Positions 35,214 through 47,579 of a stretch of 64,000 nt of DNA are shown here, in pieces. Position 1 is the first letter of the stretch, and every line of letters begins with the position of its first letter. The DNA is from Siphonodentalium dalli (Eukaryota > Mollusca > Scaphopoda > Gadilida > Siphonodentaliidae), in NCBI GenBank assembly GCA_032622095.1, contig CP136069.1, positions 161,437,043-161,501,042 on the forward strand, given 5' to 3'. A program made the translations under genes and the position numbers. The notes under the pieces are model-generated. The model saw only the letters and a program-made list of their open reading frames with translations. It did no database searches and had not been told where the DNA came from.

Positions 35214-35545
35214 TAAGGTCAATCCACACCGGACGCGAGCGCGCGATTATAACGTCCGTTTTCTGTCGTCCGTAGCAGTTCAAAGCGCGCGATTTTTATG
35301 TTCACACCGCAAGCGACTGAATCACTAACAACAAGGCGATCACAGCAGTGAATTTATGCTTCGTCGATTTCTCGCTTTTATTTGTGGCAAACCAGCGGGA
35401 TAATTGGGTCGCTACCAAAGAGGATATTTATACGGTCGTATTCCTCCTATAGTTGAAGGCGAGGCATTCATTCGACATCGCGATAACAAGGCGGTGGAGG
35501 ACTTTAGCGACATGCTGACAACTAAAGTGCAAGGATAAATGAGAA
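35214..35545. repeat. Left half of the 33.3-34.3 kb inverted-repeat element
   Basis: Starts TTAAGGTCAATCCACACCGG and runs parallel to 33311-33655, including GGCAAACCAGC, ATTGGGTCGCT and GAGGACTTTAGCGACA. Confidence 0.8.
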
Positions 35546-35717
35546 GAGAAAATGTCTGGCAAGATTGACCCTTACACTAGATTTTCGCCGATAGTTAGTT
35601 TAGTTTAGTTTAAACATATTTATTTGTCTAATTTATATAACACATGATATATAACACATACATATTTTATACAGACAATGGGATTGGAGGACAAGTGCTG
35701 ACTCACTTATTACTCTG

Positions 35718-35880
35718 TCGGAAAGCGGGCTGAAAATATATTTCACTGTAGATTACGATGTGAATGTAGCAACTTGCTATTCGATAAGGTCCTAAATCAC
35801 ATTACAAATTCAAAAGACTGCACCTGTGGAAACGGTGAAGAATATGCCTTTCATTATTTATGTGATTGCCACCTACATGC
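35718..35880 (+). pseudogene. Inverted duplicate of a LINE ORF2 C-terminal segment
   Basis: Almost identical to the reverse complement of 36246-36418. It encodes the cysteine-containing C-terminal segment (DCTCGNGEE), but in plus orientation and about 370 bp from its partner. A TTAGT-repeat tail of a minus-oriented element lies at 35598-35612. Confidence 0.85.
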
Positions 35881-36083
35881 AATCCTTATCATATGTTATT
35901 ACACTGAAAAATAAATAATAAGTAATGGCAAAGCAACATGACTACCAAAACAAGTTGAACATATATACATATCACAGGTCACCCCCACCCCCGAGTTAGT
36001 CGTAAGTTTGTATGTATATATATGTTTAAAGTCGAGTTTGTTTGTTTCGTTTGCTGGCTTGTACGTATCATTATTTGGAGGAG

Positions 36084-38250
36084 TTAGTCAACAGAATCCT
36101 GATTTGTCTCGCGTATGAATAACTGTACAGCTAAGACAATTTTCATGTTGTCACAATCAGGTATTGTAGGATTTCCATAAAGCAAAATATTTAATGAATA
36201 AATATTGTAAGGAAATAATTTATTTAATAGACGAATTCTTGGGATTGAATGTAGGTGGCAATCACATAAATAATGAAAGGCATTTTCTTCACCGTTTCCA
36301 CAGGTGCAGTCTTTTGAATTTGTAATGTGATTTAGGACCTTATCGAATAGCAAGTTGCTACATTCACATCGTAATCTACAGTGAAATATATTTTCAGCCC
36401 GCTTTCCGACAGAGTAATACTTTGGTGGCTTGGATGTTATGTGTTTAATTTTGTTTACATAACATTGGAGGGGGAGATATCGAATCTCAATTATGGTTGT
36501 ATTCCAGTTTTTAGACACGTGGGCATGAATGTAGACTCCATTCGTTTGGAATTGGGTTTGATATGTATAAAGTTTGACACAAATCTCGTATCGTGGTCGC
36601 TTATGTCTGAAAATTTGGGGGGAAGTAAGTCGACTAAATATTTGGGCATTTTGTGATTGACAATTTTATGGAAAAGTGAAAAACTCTTTAATTGCCTTCT
36701 ATCTGAGAGTGTTTCCCAACCAATTTCGGTTAGTAGGCGTTTGTGGGATGCTGATCTCGTGCAGCCACTTATTATTCGTGCAGCCTCATATTCTACATCA
36801 TCAAGTTGTTTAATTAACTTATCTGGTGCACCAGCCCAAACAATACTCGCATATTCCATGATTGGACGTACGTGTGATAAATAGAGGATTTCAAGAGTTT
36901 TGCGGTTCAAAATATACTTCAGTCATCGTAGTTGGGATAATGTAGCATAAGCTCTGGTACATACATTTTCTATATAACTGTCCCATGTTAATTCGTCATC
37001 TATCTCCATGCCTAGATACGTGTACTGTTTAGAGTATTCGAGTTGCAATCCATCAAAGACTATATTCTGTCTCTCATGGTTTTGTGAACTTGTGACTTGT
37101 GTCGTCCGCGTATTATCTAACATGCGATTTAATCATGTCTGCAATGTCATTTATATAGATTAAAAAGAGCAAGGGGCCGACCACATACCCTTGTGGGACC
37201 CCTGCCGTTATTGGCGAATATTTTGAAAAACTAGAATTTATTTGCACCGTTTGCTGTCGCCCTTCGAGATAATTTGTAAACCATTTAAGCAGAGTGTCTG
37301 TTATTCCATTGTGTTTTAGCTTAAGTAAAAGACCTTGGTGCCATACTTTGTCAAAAGCTTTCGAGATGTCAAAGAAAACAGCGCACGTGCTTTGTTAATT
37401 GTCTACAGCGTGGTGTATATATTGTGAAATATTTCAATAAGTTGTAGTTCAGTACTGTGACCTGGTATAGACCTGGATTGGTATTTGTATAATAAGTTGT
37501 TTAAATTTAAATGATTAAAGACTTTGTTTTCTAGTATTTTACCAACACAACTTATTAGTGAGATGGCACGATAGTTGTTTGGATCAATGACGGTCACCAT
37601 TTTTAAATATTGGTATTATGTTTGCCCTTTTCCATGCTTCGGGAATCAGCATGCAGCTCTTAAAAGATTTATTAAAAAATATAACGTGGGGGTTTACTGA
37701 TGGAGCTACATGTTTCCCTGAGCAATTTATTGTTTATCCAACCAGGACCGTTTGCATTTTTAACAGGAAGGCATTTTAGGATTTCAAGAATGTCATTTTC
37801 ATTTGTCTTAATTTCATTTAAAAACGCATGAGTTCTATCTGAAAAGATCGGTGGCTCCTTTTTATTAGTTTCTAGTGTGCTGTGTTTAGTGACTATCGCA
37901 TTGAGGACTCCGCTTTGTGTATGTCATCTTCGATATATGTATTACCCGATTTCAGTATAGGAATTGTATTGTCGGTCGAAAAATTGCTTAGTAGTTGTTT
38001 GACAGTGTGCCAGAATTGTTTTGGTTTATAGTTCAAGCTTAAAATTTCATCTAGATCATTCATTTATCTTTCCTTTGCTGCTTTTTTTAAGTCGTTAACT
38101 TTGTTTCGTACCAACTTGTATGTTTTCCAGTCAGACTCCCTATTTCTGAGAACTGCCAGTTTTTTAAGTCGGTCGCGTTTTCTGATGTGTTTTCTGATGA
38201 TACCATCAAACCAAGGTTTGTCACGTTTTCTGATTGTTTCATTATTTCAT
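36084..38250 (-). mobile_element. Jockey/CR1-like LINE ORF2, 5'-truncated and decayed
   Basis: The minus-strand order is endonuclease-RT linker (near 38.2-38.05 kb, a KPWFDG..RKRDRLKKLA-type block); RT start with PNNYRAISLISCVGKILE (37.58 kb); motif A CAVFFDISKAFDKVWH (37.38 kb); GVPQGYVVGPLLFLIYINDI (37.2 kb); and YADDTS (37.1 kb), with a TAA just before it. Then, after a deletion of several dozen residues, come the QYTYLGMEIDDELTWDSYI block, the thumb-like RPIMEYASIVWAG region (36910-36491) and the C-terminal Cys/His cluster CTCGNGEENAFHYLCDCH (36518-36084). The endonuclease is missing. Frame breaks and stops make it inactive. It differs in sequence from the LINE at 10.6-13.1 kb, so it is a separate family. 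Confidence 0.88.
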
Positions 38251-38478
38251 GGTACGGTATGTGTTTTTTTTGGGTTAGTCTCACTTTGCAGACATGCGGC
38301 AGGGGGTTAACTCAAGGTGCGACCGGTTGTGGTGTTACAACGCTGGCAATTAGGCCGATCCAAGTTAAGTGTTGTGTTCGGGCCAACTTGTTTATACTAA
38401 GGCCACGGTAACCGTTGTCACTCGTTTTTCGCGCATATGTAACTAATGTTCACAGTGAATATTTAATGTTGTGTCCAG

Positions 38479-39897
38479 GCAAATTCTCTAGTTAATGCAT
38501 CGTTTATTCCAAACAGCAGGGGCGGCAGGCATCTCATCTACGACGGCAACAAATACAGAGGCAGATCTCGGCGTGTGGAAAATATTCATTGGGTTTGTTG
38601 TGTAAAGACTTGTAGTGCTACTATTAATACAAAGAATGCCATTGTTTCGTCAGCGGGAACTCCTCATAACCATATAACAGATTTTGAACAAGATTTTGTG
38701 GACATGTTTGTATCAAACCTGAAATCGGCAGTGCGGAATGACTGTAACACAGTTTCATGAATCTACCAAGAATAGATGACTTCGCTCAGAACAGACGAAA
38801 CCGACCCAATGTTGATCAGCAAAGTGCCAACGTTTTACAGTATGAAATCATGCTATACCGTTCTCGTTTCAAAATCACACCAATTCTTCCGAAAGCCTGT
38901 GTCGATATCAACTTGCCTGAGCAATATACCACTACAACCGCGAACGAAAACTTACTTCTTGCATCCGATGGTGGAAGTGACAGGATATTGATCTTCGCAA
39001 CAGACAGCAACCTTAGGTTCCTTGCCGATGCTGATCGTTTCTACGCCGATGGTACATTCGAGAAATATCCCAACGTGTTTCTTCAAATATATTCAGTCCA
39101 CGCGTTTGTCGGCAGTATAATGGTTCCCCTGGTTTATGGACTCCTGCCGAACAAGACGCAACAAACATACATCAGATTATTTGGTCTTCTCAAGCAAAAC
39201 TCAGCAGAATTAGGAATCAACCTTTCACCGACATGTATCATCACCGATTACGAAAATGATGCTCAGAACGCGCTACGATTGACTTTCTCGACGGCCATAA
39301 TCAAAGATTGCCTTTTCCACTATAGCCAGTGTGTAATGAAATATGCCACGAAAACATGCAGGATGAAGAAAGAATACGACCACAACGACCCAATCGTGAA
39401 ACCATTAATCAGAAGAGCCATCGCGCTGCCATTTCTACCGGTTGACGTGATTAGCGATGCTTGGTTCACCACAATCGAAGAGAACGACATTTCACTGAAC
39501 CACGACCAACAAGTCGACCCCAGGGTAACGCAATTTACAGACCACATGACAACCTTCTGGGTGGAGGGCGACCACGGAAGAATAATGTGGAACCACTTTG
39601 ACACTGTTGGGCCAAGGACCACGAACCACGTAGAAGGGTGGCACAGAAAACTACAACTGATGATAGCGGGCTCCCATCCAAACATATTCCGGCTGATAGA
39701 CTTCATAAAGAAGGAACAAGCATTCAATGAATGTTAAATATTACAGATAAGTGCGGGCGGCAAAGTGAACCCACAGAAAAGAAAGTATCGTGCCTTGGAA
39801 AATTCAAGACGGCATTTCAAGAGAGTGTACTTGGCAGGCGAAATAGTAGTCATTAAGAGGATTATTCACACCTCTACCCTAACCTACCGAAAACAAT
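38479..39897 (+). pseudogene. MULE transposase with N-terminal FLYWCH zinc finger
   Basis: A possible splice acceptor (TTGTGTCCAG) precedes the frame at 38479. Residues from about 38510 show a FLYWCH-type zinc finger: GGRHLIYDGNKYRGRS, WVCC...C, then HNH. A frame change occurs at 38757-38760, where TGA and ATG overlap as ATGA. The long frame that follows carries the MULE DDE core: FYADGTFEKYPNVF (first Asp, near residue 97), TCIITDYENDAQNAL (second Asp) and TTNHVEGWHRKL (Glu). It stops at 39735-39737 (TAA), but the family C-terminus continues in frame to 39897. The protein would cut and paste DNA. With one frame change and one premature stop, it is a recently damaged copy or suffers sequence error. 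Terminal repeats were not found. Confidence 0.88.
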
Positions 39898-40216
39898 AGG
39901 GTCCGAATCGGCATCTCCAGTTTAGACCTAGTTTAAACTACCAGTTTAAACTGGGTTTTAGTAGTAAAACCAAGTTTTTCTCCACCGCTGGGACGACATA
40001 TATTTGGTCGATTGCGTCACCTGTGGGCCACACTTGTCCAATTTCAAGGATAGGGGGCGTGGTCTGTCTGTTTATTGTCGTTACTTGTCAATTCATTGTC
40101 CGGTCTAACGACCTGTTGTCGCTATCTAACCTTCTAATCAGGCGAATAACCCGTGCGCTTTGAGAAATAACGACGAATGCACTGTATGTTGTATAACGGT
40201 TAAATATTATCTAATA
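39898..40216. other. Terminus-like GTCCGAATCGG repeat, otherwise unassigned
   Basis: 39901-39980 (GTCCGAATCGGCATCTCCAG, then AGTTTAAACTGG units) is an inverted relative of 42300-42395 and 44310-44405. Nothing is recognised from 39990 to 40216. Confidence 0.55.
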
Positions 40217-41503
40217 TCATGGACGAACATGACTTTCGGAACTCAAAAATATCTCTTGAGGGCATGGGTGGGGGCCCGCCACACATGCCCCATAGACCAC
40301 CATCCCTCCCCGGGGGTACCATCCGGACGGGTGAAAATGGGGTATGGACCATTTTCGAGAACGGGAAGGATTTCGGCGAATTTGACGACATGAATCGGTG
40401 GCGCGCCCAAAATACCAGATAGAAACATCACCCCTCACCCCGGGAGAACTGAGGTATGGTAAGGATTTAGGCTAATTAATTTGGCAGCAGGAGTGGGTGG
40501 CCCGACCAAAATACACCGTAGAACCCCCTACCACCCACCCTCACCGGGGGGTGGGGTGGGGTGCCACAGAGGAGGTGGAAATGGGGTACGCCCAAATACC
40601 GAATAAAAACACCCCAGCCCTCACCCCCGGGGAAGGGTACATCAAATAACCACCGTAAACACCACACCCCTCACATCCGGACTATGTTCGAGAACGATAA
40701 GGATTTCGGCCAATTTGACGACAGGGGTGTGTGGCCCGCTACAAATATCCCATAGAAGCACCCTACCCTCATACCTGGAGGGTACCACCCTGACGGGTGA
40801 AAATGGGGTATGGGGCATTTTATTCCTTATTCGCAAAAACATGCCTCTGTCGGTCAATATTACGGCATGTGCCCGCCCCAAATATCCCATATAAACACCC
40901 CACCCTCAACCGGGTGTCAGAAAGCGGTATATGGACCGTTATCGAGACCGGTACGGATTTCGGCCAATATGACGGCATTGGTGGGCGGCCCGTCCTTAAA
41001 TATAGTCCATAGAAACACCCCCACACTCACCGCGGGTGGTTCTACCCGAGCGGGTGAAAATCGGGTATGGACCCGGGGTGCGGGTTGGGGTGTTTCTATG
41101 GGGGGGGGGGCATTTGGGGTATGACACCCACCGTTCTCGAAAATGGTCGATACCCTATTTCACCCATCGGGGTGGTACCCCGGGTGAGGGTGCTTCTAGG
41201 GGGTAGTTGGAGCGGGATACCCACTCATGACATCAAATTGACCGAAATCCTTACCGTTCTCGAAAATGGTACATACCCCATTTTCACCTCCTGTGGTGGT
41301 TCCCCCAGGGTTGAGGGTGCATGGGCTGTTTTCTATGGGACATTTGAGCGGGCCATCCATCCATGCCGTCAAATCGGCCATAAATCCTTACCGGTCTCGA
41401 AAATGGCCCATATCCCATGTCCACCCCCGATGTGAGGGTGGGGTGTTTCTATGGGTTATTTGGGGCGGGCCACACACCCATACCATCAAATTGGCCGAAA
41501 TCC

Positions 41504-41953
41504 TTACAGTTCTCCAAAATGGTCCATACTCCATTCCCCCTCAGGGTGGTTGTTACCCTCCCCCGGGTGAGGGCTGGGGTGTCTCTGGTGGGTATTTAGG
41601 CGGGCCACCAACCCATGCGTCAAATTGACGGAAAGAGACCTTTTTGTGAATAAGGAATCAGTTTCAAAAGTTATGTTCGTGTCTAACGTGTCAAACTGAT
41701 CAGTCCGATCCACCCATGCTCTCAGTCCCCAAAGCGACATCCGACCGAGCGAATTGTAAACAAACATATATAGCAAGAAATCATCCATCACACTGGCACA
41801 TATTTTGTTAGAATTTATCTCATAAGTACCGACATCGCCTCCCCGAATTCCACTAAGACTCTCCTGCATGTACATTGAGTGACAAACGCCCAAGCATAAA
41901 CGCCTCCCCAATTCAAAATAAACATTCCCATATACGCGAAGAAACAACATCAA
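41504..41953 (-). other. 149-codon open frame in the duplicated spacer, unrecognised
   Basis: The frame covers the non-satellite spacer and runs into satellite; the same frame is at 43514-43963. Composition is not obviously non-coding, but no domain or signal is recognised. Preservation in both copies is explained by the recent duplication. Probably a chance frame. Confidence 0.2.
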
Positions 41954-42157
41954 TACTGGGCGAAAAAAATAGACCGAATAATTAAACCCACAAAACTAGA
42001 TTTTAGTAAAACCTTGGGTAGGGTGGTTTAACTTTGATGTTTTTTCAAAGTATATTTAATGGTATATTTTCAAGTATGGTACGTATAAATCATATATACA
42101 GAAGCTTATACTGATGATTACACAGCCAAATCACCACAAACAATTAGTAATATTACC

Positions 42158-42494
42158 ATAACTTTATCACGTCATTAAAATCTAGTTTCAATTGAGATCG
42201 AATTCCACAAACTTAAACTGAGTTTATCACAAAACTGGGTTTAACTACACTAAAACCCAGTTTTACTCCCATAAACCTAGTTTAACTACAGTAAAACCAA
42301 GTTTAAATCCTACTTAAACCTAGTTTAAACTGGAGTTAAACCTGGTCTAGAATAAAACCTAGTCTAAACCAGAGATTCCGATTCGGACAACTGGGTTTTA
42401 TTGTAGTTAAACCAAGTGTTGTGATAAACTCAGTTTAAGTTTGTGGAATTCGATCTCAATTAAAAACTAGTTTTTATTGACGTGATAAAGTTAT
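42158..42494. repeat. Inverted-repeat element with arms of about 75 bp, copy 1
   Basis: ATAACTTTATCACGTCA at the left and TGACGTGATAAAGTTAT at the right; pairing continues through CGAATTCCACAAACTTAAAC. The centre is made of short AAACCTAGTTTAAACTGG-type units. Confidence 0.88.
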
Positions 42495-43090
42495 GCTATT
42501 GGAGAACTGTAAGGATTTCGGCCAATTTGATGGTATGGGTGGGCGGCTCGCCCCAAATAACCCATAGAAACACCCCATCCTCACATCCGGGGGGGGTACC
42601 ACCGAGGGGGTGAACACGGGATATGGACCATTTTCGAGACCGGTAAGGATTTCGGCCAATTTGACGGCATGGATGGATGGCCCGCTCAAATGTCCCATAG
42701 AAACAGCCCATCCCTCAACGCTGGGGGAACCACCCCAGGAGGTGAAAATGGGGTATGGACCATTTTCGAGAACGGTAAGGATTTCGGTCAATTTGACGTC
42801 AGGAGTGTGTGTAGCCCGCTCCAACTACCCCTAGAAACACCCTCATCCGGGAGTACAACCCCGAGGACGGTGGGTGGCACATCCCAAATGCCCCCCCCAT
42901 AGAAACACCCCAACCCGCACCCCGCGTCCATACCCCATTTTCACCCGCGGTGGGGGTGGGGTTTTTCCTTGGACTATATTTGAGGGCGGGCAGCCCACCA
43001 ATGCCGTCATATTGGACGAAATCCTTACCGTTCTCGATAACGGTCCATACCCAATTTCGACACTGAACAATGGTTGGGCCACTCTTGAGG

Positions 43091-45104
43091 TGCGGGTTGG
43101 GGTGTTTCTATGGGGGGGGGCATTTGGGGTATGACACCCACCGTTCTCGAAAATGGTCGATACCCTATTTCACCCATCGGGGTGGTACCCCGGGTGAGGG
43201 TGCTTCTAGGGGGTAGTTGGAGCGGGATACCCACTCATGACATCAAATTGACCGAAATCCTTACCGTTCTCGAAAATGGTACATACCCCATTTTCACCTC
43301 CTGTGGTGGTTCCCCCAGGGTTGAGGGTGCATGGGCTGTTTTCTATGGGACACTTGAGCGGGCCATCCATCCATGCCGTCAAATCGGCCATAAATCCTTA
43401 CCGGTCTCGAAAATGGCCCATATCCCATGTCCACCCCCGATGTGAGGGTGGGGTGTTTCTATGGGTTATTTGGGGCGGGCCACACACCCATACCATCAAA
43501 TTGGCCGAAATCCTTACAGTTCTCCAAAATGGTCCATACTCCATTCCCCCTCAGGGTGGTTGTTACCCTCCCCCGGGTGAGGGCTGGGGTGTCTCTGGTG
43601 GGTATTTAGGCGGGCCACCAACCCATGCGTCAAATTGACGGAAAGAGACCTTTTTGTGAATAAGGAATCAGTTTCAAAAGTTATGTTCGTGTCTAACGTG
43701 TCAAACTGATCAGTCCGATCCACCCATGCTCTCAGTCCCCAAAGCGACATCCGACCGAGCGAATTGTAAACAAACATATATAGCAAGAAATCATCCATCA
43801 CACTGGCACATATTTTGTTAGAATTTATCTCATAAGTACCGACATCGCCTCCCCGAATTCCACTAAGACTCTCCTGCATGTACATTGAGTGACAAACGCC
43901 CAAGCATAAACGCCTCCCCAATTCAAAATAAACATTCCCATATACGCGAAGAAACAACATCAATACTGGGCGAAAAAAATAGACCGAATAATTAAACCCA
44001 CAAAACTAGATTTTAGTAAAACCTTGGGTAGGGTGGTTTAACTTTGATGTTTTTTCAAAGTATATTTAATGGTATATTTTCAAGTATGGTACGTATAAAT
44101 CATATATACAGAAGCTTATACTGATGATTACACAGCCAAATCACCACAAACAATTAGTAATATTACCATAACTTTATCACGTCATTAAAATCTAGTTTCA
44201 ATTGAGATCGAATTCCACAAACTTAAACTGAGTTTATCACAAAACTGGGTTTAACTACACTAAAACCCAGTTTTACTCCCATAAACCTAGTTTAACTACA
44301 GTAAAACCAAGTTTAAATCCTACTTAAACCTAGTTTAAACTGGAGTTAAACCTGGTCTAGAATAAAACCTAGTCTAAACCAGAGATTCCGATTCGGACAA
44401 CTGGGTTTTATTGTAGTTAAACCAAGTGTTGTGATAAACTCAGTTTAAGTTTGTGGAATTCGATCTCAATTAAAAACTAGTTTTTATTGACGTGATAAAG
44501 TTATGCTATTGGAGAACTGTAAGGATTTCGGCCAATTTGATGGTATGGGTGGGCGGGTCGCCCCAAATAACCCATAGAAACACCCCATCCTCACATCCGG
44601 GGGGGGGTACCACCGAGGGGGTGAACACGGGATATGGACCATTTTCGAGACCGGTAAGGATTTCGGCCAATTTGACGGCATGGATGGATGGCCCGCTCAA
44701 ATGTCCCATAGAAACAGCCCATCCCTCAACGCTGGGGGAACCACCACAGGAGGTGAAAATGGGGTATGGACCATTTTCGAGAACGGTAAGGATTTCGGTC
44801 AATTTGACGTCAGGAGTGTGTGTAGCCCGCTCCAACTACCCCTAGAAACACCCTCATCCGGGGGTACAACCCCGAGGACGGTGGGTGGCACATCCCAAAT
44901 GCCCCCCCCCCCATAGAAACACCCCAACCCGCACCCCGCGTCCATACCCCATTTTCACCCGCGGTGGGGGTGGGGTTTTTCCTTGGACTATATTTGAGGG
45001 CGGGCAGCCCACCAATGCCGTCATATTGGACGAAATCCTTACCGTTCTCGATAACGGTCCATACCCAATTTCGACACTGAACAATGGTTGGGCCACTCTT
45101 GAGG
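43091..45104 (+). repeat. 2.0 kb tandem duplication, copy 2
   Basis: Differs from copy 1 by a handful of substitutions and by the length of G/C runs (for example 8 versus 10 G after TTTCTATG). Confidence 0.93.
44168..44504. repeat. Inverted-repeat element with arms of about 75 bp, copy 2
   Basis: Duplicate of 42158-42494 carried by the 2 kb tandem duplication. Confidence 0.88.
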
Positions 45105-47190
45105 ATTGTATTGTGGGAACACAATGAAAGTATGTAACAGCTACCATTGCTGATGCAGTATGTCTCAGTTGGAATGTAGCTAAAGGTCATATTGCGAAGT
45201 ATCTGGGGTGAATTTAATTTGATTAGTAGATTATTGTCCGCATTTATAGGCTTGCTGGTGTGGTGATTTGTTGTAATAATTTGAAGGATTTGTTTGTTTG
45301 TTTTTTTGGCCGGAATTTTAGGTGGAGTATTCATGAAACCAGTATATAAAAAAAAAAATTAATAATTTAAATATGGCTAATAATATGATCTTGAGGGCGT
45401 TACCGTTTCTGACTACGGTTTTCTTGTAACAATAAAACCATGAATGTTTCAACATATATGCGTCACCGGTGATATCTGAATGTATTATTGAGCCTAGGTT
45501 ATGTGTGGGTGTATGACGAGACACCGACGAATAGCTGTTTGAAAACAAATATTGCTACTCGTTTGATCGAAATTAGGATGTTCGCGTCATTGGACTGTTT
45601 TAGAGTCCGTAATCGTTTCCGGGAACAAATTTGGCATAGTATTAAAGGTACTCAATCCGATCAGACGGTCCCCATGTCATTAAGATACAACAACATCTCT
45701 TCAAAATACGCTTTAGTTATCTGCATCGATTTATTGCAACAAACTAGTGATAACCGCTGTCAACTAAGGTATAAAATTTCCCAAAACTTATTATTTTTCA
45801 ACATTTTGTTCAACAAAATATGGCCGTATTATCACATAAGTATCACGTAATTTTGCCGCATTACCACTTCATTTATCCATCTTCATCCGCAATTTTGTCC
45901 GAGACCGTCCGTTTGACCACGTGTTTCTGGGCCACATAAAATTGCACATCTCGAGAAATAACAAACTTCAAAAATCGATATCTGATCAATCTGAGCTTTG
46001 ACGAGTGTATTCCTCGACTCGAATCAAATATGTTTTACCCACGAAACCAAAGAAATAGTAATTTAGAGCGTTAATTCGGATAATGCATCTTTAAAATAAC
46101 TGAAATTGGGACCAGCAAGTTGACCAATCGGCTCGTATGGTTTTCATCTACACCAAGAACAGAGCATATAAACAGTACTCGCTCGACCTATAAACATAAA
46201 CTTGAATAGAACTCTGCATCGAGATGGTTGGCGACCTACGCTGTATGTCAAGACTACAAGAGAGACACATCAGATTCAGACGACTAACCATGCTCTGCAA
46301 AATAAAAAACGTACGTCTTTTCTTATTTCAACTGTGTACTCATCCACAAAACCACGCAAATAGTCTGTAAACTATGCTAGTTTCGTCCAGATAATAACCT
46401 CCTCGTTGATTATATGGCCGTATAGTTGAAGTTTCAAATAGCAACTAATATCAGCTAACATGTTCACATTTGGAACTTTCCATAGGGTTACCTATGATAG
46501 GCACGATAGAGTTCTAAAATTGATACCAGGAAGGTTCTGATTGACAAACTTGTAACTGCGCCCGTCAGGCATGCATAGCATACCAAATCAGGAAAATATT
46601 ATACCCAGTATAGCCAGACACTAATGTTATATTTCCAAACGATGTATGTACAACACAGTGAATCCGTTAGTTGTCAATGAAACAGAAACGTGCCATACTC
46701 GAGTCAGCGTAACAATGAACATGTGGTGTTAACCCTACACGTATTTTAATTCGCACAGTACTATTTTTCGCACACCCATCGGTACGCGAATTCAAAACTG
46801 AGCGAAAGATAGTATTACGCGAATTTACATACCAGTAAGATTGTATATGTTTATAAGTTTATAAACATACTATAGTTCTATGATTGACCATGATATCTCA
46901 CCACACCGTGACGTATTTCCTTATTATTCTTCAAATAACTCCATAACATCCATTGTACTCTCCGAGTGTTCTCGGTGTCATCCGTATGGTCAGTTACAGT
47001 TAATATAGTTGTACTTTCTGTTTTATTCGAAACGATTGTTATATTCCAGTCCAATTATGTGGGGAATTTTCAAAATGGCGAAGATGTCCGTCGTGTTATT
47101 AATAACGATTTCATCAGATAAGTGTATAATGTGGCATTTCGTAATTATCACCCGATATTACACATCGCTGAGTGATGTACCCCCAATGAA
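45105..47190. other. No supported gene
   Basis: The frame at 45488-45850 (plus, 120 codons) has no recognisable domain. Nothing else seen. Confidence 0.4.
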
Positions 47191-47195
47191 CATGG

Positions 47196-47575
47196 TTGTT
47201 CCAAGTCACATCCGTACGGTCTGTTGCAGTTGCTGTTTGCGTTTTAAACATCGTTTGAACAGATATAGGTGTCACAATCCCATTCGTTTCCTGCATGTAG
47301 TTCCTCATACTTGAATAGGATGGTAATCCATTGCCATTCTTGTCCATAGTAGCGGTATGAATCTGCAAATTCGACAGATTTAGATGCTACTTCCACTGGT
47401 CCTGCTTGTTCCAAGTCACTTCCGTACGGTCGGTTCCATTTGATGTCTGCGTTTTAAACATCCTCCTTACTATCCTGCATGGAGTTCATTATACTTGAAT
47501 AGGGTGGTAATCCATTGCCATCCGTGACCATAGTATCGGTATGAATCTACACATGCATTCGACAGATTTCGAGTC
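47196..47575. repeat. Tandem duplication of about 210 bp
   Basis: TTGTTCCAAGTCACATCCGT at 47196 recurs as TTGTTCCAAGTCACTTCCGT at 47406. GCGTTTTAAACATC and GGTGGTAATCCATTGCCAT-type segments recur at the same offset. Minus-strand translation of both units shows related peptides (NGNGLPSYSS / DGNGLPPYSS), so a repeated coding exon is possible but unproven. Confidence 0.75.
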
Positions 47576-47579
47576 ATCA

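Larger units (their letters stand above)
41080..43090 (+). repeat. 2.0 kb tandem duplication, copy 1
   Basis: Starts at TGCGGGTTGGGGTGTTTC and ends at CCACTCTTGAGG; repeated immediately as 43091-45104. It holds satellite monomers, a unique spacer (41630-42157) and a hairpin element (42158-42494). Confidence 0.93.
40217..45104. repeat. GC-rich satellite block, monomer about 132 bp, both orientations
   Basis: Monomers contain GGTATGGACCATTTTCGAGA, then ACGGTAAGGATTTCGGCCAA, TTTGACG, a GGCCCGCCCCAAAT segment and CCCATAGAAACACCCC. Successive copies at 42504, 42638 and 42770 give a period of 132-134 bp. The block 40217-41080 and 42500-42900 read one way, and 41100-41620 and 42905-43080 read the other, so the array is palindromic at large scale. 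Runs of 8-12 G or C occur. Many overlapping frames here (for example 41067-41435, 43110-43445) are open only because the repeat lacks stops. Confidence 0.92.

Noticed and set aside
41067..43638. Many overlapping open frames of 60-120 codons on both strands
   Set aside because: They lie in the 132 bp satellite, which simply lacks stops; the same peptides recur with each monomer.
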